In this document: piece by piece, positions 7,434-16,083 of the stretch
Layout of the letters: each line of letters begins with the position of its first letter
Numbering within the stretch: position 1 is the first letter of the stretch
Assembly: GCA_020536535.1 (NCBI GenBank)
Contig: JAHLWZ010001073.1
Span: 1-21,331 of the forward strand
Direction: 5' to 3'
Source: Pelomyxa schiedti
Lineage: Eukaryota > Evosea > Pelobiontida > Pelomyxidae
DNA: 21,331 nt
The notes under the pieces: model-generated
Databases searched by the model: none
Told to the model about the DNA's origin: nothing
The model's input: only the letters and a program-made list of their open reading frames with translations
Made by a program: the position numbers and the translations under genes

Positions 7434-10400
7434 CTATCTTGTTTTTCTGAACAAAGCCCAGATTTCCTTCTGCGCCTCATACTGTTCTTTAAGTTGCTGT
7501 AATCTGTATTTTTCCTCGTTAGTGGTTTTTTAGTATTTTAGGAAATCAAACAAAGCAAACCTTTCCATAAGTACATTAGTGTCAGGCCTTTCAGTGGGGT
7601 CAGTATGCACACAGTCCTTGTATATCTGTGCCATTTCAATAGGACATGTACCAACCTCTGGTGCATCCATTGGTGAATGTGGCAGTGTTGGTCTAACTCC
7701 CTGTTTGTTGTTTATGTTAGTTGTTTCGTTTGTTTTTTTTTTAAAAAAAAGAGAAAAAAGGTCAGAATTCCACTCACCTTTTGAGCCTCAATTAGAATCA
7801 TGAAGTCCATGTTTGAAGGGAAGTGGAACTCAGAGTACCATGGTCTACTATAGACCCCTTCAACACAGCGCTTGAATACCTCCCACAGTGTGATTCCGAT
7901 GCTGTAAACATCACTATTTAGAAACAGTGAGTCAAGTGAAGGACCCGATTAAAATAATTTACGGAACGGTTGGAACATAGGGGCTAAGAAACTAAGATAT
8001 AATATAAATACCTTTTTTCGGTGTATGTACTGACAGGTCTATCAATGTCTGTAGCTAGTTCTGGGGCACAGTATGGGAATGTACCACGCATTTCCCTGAG
8101 AGTGGCCATTTGATTACTGGTTGTATTGAAGCGGCTCAGCCCTGTGTTATGTGTCATGTTCATACTTATAATAAAAGGAGGGAGTGGAGGTACCAAAGTC
8201 ACATATTTTGCACTCCCAGGCTGAGGATACCTGCAGATTAAGGTAATGTTGGTTATTAAACGCAAGGAGTGTATTGTGTACCAGAACGTTGAGACTCTTG
8301 AAATCTCGATGTAGAATAGCCGGCGTGAAACTGTGCAAAAAATTCATGCCTCTCACCATCTTAATACTGGTTGGTGCTTTTCGCCACAAAGCGAGGCTTT
8401 GTGAAGCTTACCTCCATAGATAACTTGAACGCTTTGTCCCAGTTTATATCATAACGCTTATGAGATAATACATCAACCAAATCTAAGCAGTTTTAGGATG
8501 TCAGGAATCCGTGTGGGAACTGTACTTCCACGAGAGCAATATTCCATAACTATGCAGAGCTGAGGTTCAATGCAGGCACCCATAAACGTAACAATGTTGG
8601 GGTGATGAAGAACACTGTTATTTTGTAAAGAACACAATAACATGTGGAAAGCTCTTACCACATAATTTCGAACTCCTTTCTAAATTCCTCCACTTCAGTT
8701 TCGTCTTCCCATGCCTTGAGAACTTTTACTGCCACTTCAGCTCCCTTGTAGAGAGCTCTGTACACTTTGCCAGAAGTTCCAGAGCCGACTAATTCTTTTG
8801 ATTTCCCCACCGAGGCAGTGAACTCCAACTCCGAGTGATCGATGATATAATCTATTGGAGAGACTGCGGCACTTGCGGGGCTATTTGACTTAAGTGATTG
8901 TTTTGTGAGATGAAGGAAATACCTTGGCGGGAAGGAAGAAGCAGTAGTCATTCTATTTTTTTTTTGTTTGTGGGGTATCAGTCATCTTGAAAGCTTAGCT
9001 TAAATGGGACCTTGCAATGAGAAGGCCTGTCTTTGATGAGAGGCACACAGAAGCAATTCGATTAACTGCATCAGGGGGACCTGTCTCCACCAAGGCAGCT
9101 TTTTCAGCTGAAAAAAATTTTAGGTGAGTTCAAGATTTGGCATAAAAAAGAAACCTTTCATTCTCTCCACTTTCGCTAGGATGAGTATTTTGTGTCCCGG
9201 CTTATCAACCCCGATAGCATCCAGAACAGCTGCATCAAGATGTAAAACCGATTCAAGATATACATTCTCAGAGAGAAACTAGATTATGAGTAACTAACAG
9301 GGGGCATTGTTCGCTTCTACCTTTTTTCGATAAAGTCTGAAGATATCAGGATCTATAGTCTGTAGCCAGGCATACAACTCTAATAGGATTAGAGAGGAAT
9401 CATTGAGGTTTGAGGAAAAAACCGGAAACTTTGTGGAGCCTCGTGGCGATGGTGGTGAATTTGGAAGTGACCGCGATATCATAGGGTGTTCTACCTTCTT
9501 TCCCCTAGAGCAGGATTAACAGGTATAGTAGTGTCCATTGTGTTTACCCTTGCATTGATGTCAGCTCCTTGCAGAATCAATACAGACACAAGGTCATCCC
9601 GATTCAATCGCACTGCAAAGTGGAGAGGACCTTCTCCGTGTTCATTGCAAGTGTTAATATCAGCTCCTGCCTGAAGGATCAAGGTGAGTTTGCATAAATG
9701 AAGAAGCATCGCACATCCAAGAGTAGGTTCACTAGAATAAGTCTAACATATTTGTTGAAACATGACTTATGGAGTGGGGTTTCCCCAAATCTTCAGGGAT
9801 GTTACTTCTTCTTAGTGGAATTGAGTGGGAAGTACATATTTACAGCATTCACGTCTACACCCATTTCTAGCATTTTTGCAAAGACTTCCTGCAAAGAATT
9901 TAGGTTCGAACCAAGTGTTGGTCTACTTACATCACACTTGGGGGATCTGAATTTTTCACAAAAGTAGTGTAATGGAGTATTCATATCTCGGTTTTGCAGT
10001 CTTACATTTATTCCTGAATATTATTTAACTAAATGAAGACAAATCAGGAAACAGTAAACCAGTAAAGTTCAGTATCTGCATTACAGTCTGCTCATCGGAG
10101 ACTTGTACAGCATGGTGAAGAACCGAATACCCCTGTTTATCCTTAAGAAGTTGTTAGTCGGGAAAAAATCGTGTATGCTTCCTACTTGCATGTTTATGTC
10201 AAGTCTGTTGGCGTGGTAGAATTTAAGCAATTCCGCTACAATGAGTGGGTTGTTGAGGTAACAAGCACTCACAAGGGGTAACTTTTGTTGTGGGGAAGGG
10301 GTTGTTACTGATCAAATGAAGAAGGATGAATACTAACTTGTTCATTTTGGTCAGGAACAAGTATTTCAACCTTTGCTCTGGATGTCTTTGCCAACCTCGC

Positions 10401-10656
10401 CCTAACCTAGTGCCAACACATCAGACCGGTCATAAATTAAAGTAGATAAGATTACCAGTGCCACATCCTGCTTGCCTATTGCTATTTGTAGTTTGGTTCC
10501 GGTCTTCGTATCCACACCGTCATTATTGAACCAAGAAAAAAACTGGGTAGAACACGACGTGAACCTTTAAAAAAAGGGAAAAAAAAAAGGCGAATAAAAT
10601 TTCCAACACACGCGTTTTTTCCTCTTAGCAGTTGGGTCAACTGCGTTGGCGCTCAT
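7434..10656 (-). CDS. Ankyrin-repeat/SAM/TKL-family protein kinase
   Basis: Twenty-three exons, 5' to 3': 10610-10656, 10456-10564, 10338-10406, 10186-10281, 10060-10141, 9931-10013, 9836-9888, 9715-9790, 9548-9670, 9423-9504, 9321-9379, 9155-9278, 9011-9107, 8923-8952, 8659-8880, 8526-8614, 8412-8482, 8282-8359, 8194-8230, 8012-8141, 7778-7913, 7561-7700, 7434-7503. The product is 700 aa. Residues about 76-272 form six ankyrin repeats (for example GETPLHKSC, GEGPLHFAV, GADINAR). Residues 274-334 look like a SAM domain (LYAWLQTIDPDIFRLYRKK, then a GHKILILAKVE end). The kinase spans about 395-677: glycine loop GSGTSGKV from 409, VAVK Lys429, HRDFKSLN with Asp523, DFG 541-543, CAPE to Glu570, DVYSIGITLWE, and DPTERPD. 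All catalytic residues are present, so it is probably an active Ser/Thr or dual-specificity kinase. A short coiled tail (LQQLKEQYEAQKEIWALF) ends the protein. Confidence 0.88.
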
Positions 10657-10916
10657 TTTTTTGCGTAGCTACGACAACAGCGAGCAACGGAACACCCAAC
10701 GAAACGGCACGACAACGAATTCACTGCGTGCAAGCCCGGCTCAACCGTCCAAATTTATTCCTTCTCCCTGTCTGGGATGCTGTGACGTTCAGATGAACAC
10801 AGCACAGAGTTCCTATGCCTTTGTCAAGCGAAGAAAGCCCACAAAACACTGTTCGGTTTCTGAGTTAGCCAATTTCCTATCTACTAGCAGTTGCACTCTC
10901 CTGTGATTGCCAATCA
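10657..10916. promoter_or_regulatory. Divergent promoter region of kinase and HAS1 helicase genes
   Basis: The start codons of two divergently transcribed genes lie 260 bp apart, so both promoters and 5' UTRs must fit here. The kinase side begins with a T-run next to its ATG. No TATA box or other named element could be assigned with confidence. The open frame crossing it on the + strand has no recognisable domain. Confidence 0.55.
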
Positions 10917-13468
10917 ATGGACCACGATGATGACGACAGCGAGGACGAGGTAATGGAACCCACGTCCAAAAGACCACGGAAGCTCCAAGCAACACGCGAG
11001 CAAGATGACGGGGATGACGTGGAGGGGGAGGACGACGAAGACGCAGTTATGGGCGCATCTATTACTACTAGTAGTACGACGAACGTCAAACCAAAAATGA
11101 GGAGGGTGGATGTTGTTGGCGCACCATCAACGACTGAGCCAGACGGTGCCGAACTTAATTGTGGGACCGGTGGTGATGGCCACGCCCCATCAAATAGCAA
11201 TTCCAATGCTAATTCTAATGCAAAATCGAACGAGGATGAAGAAGCTCAACTAACTGGTATAATTGCCCTTTTGTTGTTTGTTTGTTGCAGTAACTTAGTT
11301 TTTTAATTAGTCAGAGTTGGGGACCTTGGTGATCGTGGGTTTGATGTTCTACCTTTGGTTGAGCCCATTAGGAGATCACTGGCTGAAGACTTCAAATTCA
11401 CCACTATGACTCCGATTCAGGCTGCAACTATACCTGTGATCCTGAGAGGAAAGTGAGTGTCCGTAGGTCTGTTTATGATCACAACTTACAAGTTACACAA
11501 GGGATGTTCTGGGAAAAGCCAGCACTGGGAGTGGAAAAACTTTAGCTTTTTTGATTCCAGCTGTTCAGATGCTATACCTTGTTAAGTTTCGTCCAAGAAA
11601 CGGTACTTTCTTTGAGGTAATTCAAATCAATAACCTCACACTAGGAATTGGCGTGGTGATTCTGTCCCCTACTCGTGAACTGGCAATGCAAACATACATG
11701 GTCACCCAAGATCTCATGAAATATATGACTATGCAGACTCACTGTGTTGTATGTGGTGGTGTGGAGCGAAGCCGCGAAATAAAACAACTCATCGCAGGGC
11801 CTAGTTTACTTGTTGCTACTCTTGTATGACACCTTGATCTTTCTTTATCACCAACACTGCACTAGGGGCGTTTAACTGACCATTTAGTCCACAGCAATGA
11901 TGTTGTGTACCACAACATTAAAATGTTAGTCATTGACGAAGCTGATAAAATGTTCGATGCCAAAAACTCTCAGAGCATGAAGCAACTGTTGTCGCTTTTA
12001 CCAAAACGTATGGTTAGCGTTCTTCTTATTTTTACGTGATCAGAATACAAAAGGGAGACAAACACTCCTCTTTTCGGCATCACTCCGGTCAAACATCAGA
12101 TTCCTTGCTCGAGAGACTTTGGTGAATCCCACCTACATCAATGTGGACTCCCTTGTGGAAGAAAAAAAGGATGTTGCTCTTGTTGATACTCTGCAACAGG
12201 TGAACTAACTAACCCTAAGGTCTCAGTCCTCATCTACTTTAGGGGTATACTGTTGTTGACTTTGAAGAGCGTCTGCCACTACTGTTTTCTTTTATCAAGA
12301 AAAACGCTACCATGAAGATATTGGTCTTCTTTCATAACGCCAAAATTATATCGTTCTACATGCAGTTGTTTAACTACCTTGGGTTCTCAGAAAAAATATG
12401 GGCTTTACAAGTATCCACACCTTGTTTCATGACTGACACTAAAGTAGTGAGTAGAGTGACATGACTCAACAAGAGCGAACAAACATGTACTTCAACTTCT
12501 GCAGCAGCAGTTGTGGAACTCTACTTACCACAGATGTTGCATCGAGAGGTCTAGATATCCCAGCAGTTGACTGGGTTGTTCATTTCGATATTCCCAACAG
12601 CATCGGGGTAAGAAAAAATTGTGGTTATTATTCTCGGTCACATTGTGTTCAGGATTACTTGCACAGAGTGGGGCGTACTGCAAGGGCTGGACTTCCAGGA
12701 TGCTCGCTTTTATTGGTTCTTCCTTTTGAGATACATTTTGTGGAGTACCTCAGAATGTACAACATAAAACCCAAGAAATATGACACTGTCCCAGCTGCAC
12801 AAGAGTCCCTACAAGAAAAAGTGCGCTTCCCCTCAAAAAAAACCCGACTTTCCCGAGATTCTCATTTCAACCTAGTTGGATGAACTTGTTGGGAAATACA
12901 AGTTTTATAGGCTTGTTGCCGAGACAACATACTTCTCGTGTCTAAAGTTTTACTCCAGTAGTAACCAGGTAATTCCACAATGAAATGATATTTTCCTTAA
13001 GCGAATTACTAGAAATACTTTGAAAATACACACGCAGAGCGGCAAAAGCTGGCCCGGTCGTTTGGTCTCAAGTTGAAAGACCGGCGGAAGGCACTGACCA
13101 ACACAAAGGGCGACCCACAATTTCGCAAGACCACCGGCACCTCAACACCAACTAATCCCGGCTCCAAACTCCGCTCCAAAACCAATCCCAATCCAGCAAA
13201 GCCAAAGAAGGACCTCAGGAAACCCTCTGCGCCGTTCAGAAACCCAAAAAAGACCACAACGACAACATCGTCAACGCGGCCGCAACAAAACCACCAACAA
13301 CCACACACAAACACACGCCGTCAAACTCCCAAACAAGCCCAGTCACACGCACATGCACGCACCACTGCATCATCACCAGTACCACCACCCCCTCAAAGCA
13401 GAGTGAGTGGTAAACTCAGGGCACTTGTGGCCACCCGTTTGGCTGAGGAATCTCACTCCATGTTCTGA
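10917..13468 (+). CDS. HAS1: DEAD-box ATP-dependent RNA helicase, HAS1/DDX18 type
   Basis: Eleven exons: 10917-11256, 11311-11452, 11502-11602, 11645-11823, 11866-12012, 12044-12199, 12243-12410, 12455-12607, 12653-12820, 12876-12968, 13013-13468; 700 aa. Residues 1-113 are acidic and S/N-rich. The core has Q motif [13 protein letters not shown], Walker A ASTGSGKT (167-174), PTREL, DEAD (278-281), [11 protein letters not shown] and [10 protein letters not shown]. Subfamily signs are KFRPRNG after motif [10 protein letters not shown] after motif VI, and a C-terminal segment ending in ARSFGLKL, like the VAKSFGF region of HAS1/DDX18. These helicases act in the nucleolus in 60S and 40S pre-rRNA processing. 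The last exon adds a long basic T/P/Q-rich tail. Odd points: motif Ib reads TLGR instead of TPGR, motif III reads SAS instead of SAT, and the segment usually holding LHG reads LQS. The 12455 acceptor is the least certain junction. Confidence 0.9.
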
Positions 13469-13493
13469 ATTGCAAATGCAAAACAGCGAGGGT

Positions 13494-13527
13494 AGGGAGA
13501 ATCCTCTGTGTACAGAGGATTCCCCCT
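13494..13527 (+). other. Stem-loop in the 3' flank of the HAS1 gene
   Basis: A 15-nt arm at 13494-13508 pairs with 13513-13527 around a 4-nt TGTA loop. Ten inner pairs are perfect, then one A-C mismatch, then four more pairs. It starts 26 nt after the helicase stop and about 185 nt before the next ATG, so it is probably in the 3' UTR. It could affect 3'-end formation or RNA stability; nothing shows which. It is not a bacterial-type terminator, since no T tract follows. Confidence 0.65.
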
Positions 13528-13712
13528 CCAACTTGGGTAGATAAATCGGGCCATTCACAAGAAAACAATTATTCCCCGTTTGGAATTGAAGATGCACGTT
13601 CTAGTACGATCTGCAAGCTCAGAATTGATGGCCGCGGAAATCAACCGGCGGGAACACAACCGGCAAACTACATCCATCACAAAAACAATCCAACCTGCAA
13701 CCCAACACAACA

Positions 13713-15868
13713 ATGACAAGCACAACAACCACAACAACAACAAGAAGCGCCAGCAGCAACGTGGCTCAAGTTGATGCCATTGAGGCCTGTCTCATGACCA
13801 CAGGCTGGACAATGGTACGATTGCTTGCTTTCCCCCCTTTTTGCTGTGTGAAATGAAGCAAAAAGCCCTTATGCATAAGATGACATACCATACCATTCCA
13901 GGAGAAGTGTGCCAACTGCGGGGCAGCCAATGCGACCCTAAGGTGCATCACTGACCTTGTGAACCTCTGTCCCAAGTGCAATGAGGATTTGCATGCCAAT
14001 CCGATACAAAAGGCGCACCGTAGGGTGCCCATTGAGGACTCTGCACCCAATTGCAATGTGCACAACGCCAGGATGGATTTCTTCTGTCTCGACTGCGTGG
14101 TATCTTCTCGTCCCTCGATAGTATTCAGTAAATCTATGTAAACTATTTATGGTAAATTTTCTCGCAATTGCTTAAGAATTTGAAACCTTAGGCTCTGTGC
14201 TGCATGGCATGTAGAGAGCAAAGTCACCATGGGCACACTGTGGTATTCACAATTTCCACACTCCTTTCTTTTACCAAGTATGGTGAAGGTTTCTTGGCGC
14301 TCATACATGTCTGAAAGGAAGCAAGATATACGCGCCAACTTGGCAACGGCGGTGAAGAATTTACAAGGGCGTGGCACAGAATTATACGCTGCGGCTGAAG
14401 ATCTAGCCAGCAAGGGCGCAACAGCCAGGAAGGAACTCTCTGCTACACTTGGGCCACTGCAGTGGGCAATTCAAGAAAGAACAACTCAACTTGGTGAGCA
14501 ATTGACGGCAATGCTAACTGAAAAGGGGGAGCGAATAAGACAGATTTCCAGTATTTTCTTTCATCTGAGTGTGGTAAACTGATTAATATGCTTGCAGTGG
14601 ATGCATATACCCTTGCAGAACGTGCGGAGTCACAGATGGCAAATGAAAGTGCAAGTGCAAGCGAGGTAATTGTTTAACCATTGCCGCCTTTTGAATTCTC
14701 ATTCAAGTCCTAGCTTGCCGCATTACTGAACCAAATTGAAAACCTATGCCATTTGCCTATTCCCCCTTCACAGGTCTCGTTTGCATCAATCCCAAATACA
14801 CAGGTTTTACCCAACCTCCAACACTCACCACTGATGAAAAATGTAGGCCCTGCCCCTAATTACCAAACTTGGGTGCCTCACCGACATTTCTGGAATTGCT
14901 CTGACAGTGACCGCCGTTTCTAGTAGCACAATAACGGTTCAATGGCCCGCAGATGCTGCACAGCGGTAGTACCTATTTACTTCCACTGTGTTTAACAAAG
15001 GAAATTCAGACAAGTAGAGGTTCAAATTGCTGATGGTGTTCAAGAGGATACTGAAGTCACTCAAATCCATTTCTCAAGGTCAATCTTCTGTGTGACTCCG
15101 GAGTGTATGATCCCCTGGAATAACTCCCCAATTATCGCTGTCAGAGCTCGGGTCAGTGCATTGGATATACTGGGTCCTTGGGGGGACACTATGATTCTAT
15201 CTTCATCGGGAGGGGGAAAGGTTCTATTCACTGAGCCTGGAATTCATTCATTCATAGGTACGTGCCCCTTATTACAACTATTTATTGCAATAATAAATCT
15301 CATTCACTCGCAGTGCCAACTGGAGTGTCCTCCGTGGATGCAATTGTCATTGGAGGCGGCAACGGGGGGTATGGTCACGATCAGACTGCTGGCGGGAACT
15401 CCATGTTTGGTGGATATGCACAAGCAGCCGGGGGTGGAACTTCAAACGAAACAAGACCAGCAACTGCCTCGCTCACTGGAAGCGGAGCTAAACTCTGTGA
15501 AATAGCACTAAAGTGAGTATATCCCCATCTCTTTCCTTTCCACAGTGACACCCAACTCAACAACCAAAGGCTCATGGAACGTGGAAAATTTGGTGAAGCC
15601 GGAACCCAATTTGTTGCACGCGGTGCATACACTGCACTGTCAGGCCTCAGGGTATGTGCATTATCATCATCATGTCCACCTTTTTTCTCCACAATAGTAC
15701 ACCCTAACCAAGCTAACCAACATATCTTTCTCTCATCAGGTGACACCAGGGGAGAGTGTCAAGGTTGTGGTCGGCCGGGGTGGCCAGGGTGGTTCTGAAG
15801 ATCAGTATGTCGCTCCAAGTGGCCGCACTGGCTTGGTTGCTGTGTCTTGGGGTGGAATGTCACTCTGA
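13713..15868 (+). CDS. B-box zinc-finger protein with coiled coil, FN3-like and glycine-rich C-terminal domains
   Basis: Eleven exons: 13713-13814, 13902-14099, 14192-14277, 14318-14550, 14598-14665, 14714-14803, 14847-14965, 15010-15257, 15314-15512, 15546-15651, 15740-15868; 525 aa. After a Thr-rich start there are two B-boxes. The first runs about residues 37-74 (CANCG, CPKC, EDLH); the second 85-115 (CNVH, CLDC, CMAC, HHGH). Residues about 128-225 are a charged Ala-rich helix, probably coiled coil. Residues about 260-357 resemble FN3, with ITVQW and a final IIAVRARVSALDILGPWG. The C-terminus starts at FTEPGIHSFIVPTGVSSVDA, becomes glycine-rich (VIGGGNGGYG) and ends VVVGRGGQGG then GLVAVSWGG. 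That is the pattern of glycine-rich beta domains usually seen in secreted or phage proteins. No RING is present. Function is unknown; a TRIM-like oligomeric scaffold is the best guess. Confidence 0.82.
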
Positions 15869-15984
15869 TTATTGAATGGTTTGTGGATTGTAATGTATGA
15901 ATGGAATTCGAGGATTAGTTTTGACGAGTTATTCACTTGTTGGCCACAAAGTGGGAGGGTGGTTTGAGGTATATCAAAAAGTGT

Positions 15985-15990
15985 TTTATT
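15985..15990 (-). terminator. Possible polyadenylation signal of the RhoGEF gene
   Basis: TTTATT on the + strand reads AATAAA on the - strand, about 94 nt downstream of the RhoGEF stop, inside the 215-bp convergent spacer (15869-16083). It is the only canonical signal spotted next to a gene end. Other gene ends here lack AATAAA, so the hexamer may not be obligatory in this genome. Confidence 0.35.
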
Positions 15991-16083
15991 CCGTTTAAAT
16001 CACATATTTGTGGTTACAGTTTGTTGGTGTTGGTATTGGTATGTGCAATGGTGTGTGGCGTGTGTGTTTGTTTGAGTTTGGCT

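Noticed and set aside
10646-10906. 86-codon + strand frame between the kinase and helicase genes
   Set aside because: It overlaps the kinase start and the divergent promoter region and has no recognisable domain or partner exons.
13403-13419. GTGAGT...CAG in the last helicase exon
   Set aside because: A 17-nt intron is far below the 35-nt minimum seen here, and the frame stays open without it.
13580-13774. N/Q-rich + strand frame before the B-box gene
   Set aside because: It overlaps the B-box start in another frame, and its composition simply reflects CAA/AAC repeats. The B-box ATG at 13713 gives a phase-correct first exon.
15079-15144. Possible 66-nt intron in the B-box gene
   Set aside because: Borders are acceptable, but the sequence is open and codes for a middle strand of the FN3-like domain (SIFCVTPECMIPW), so it was kept as exon.
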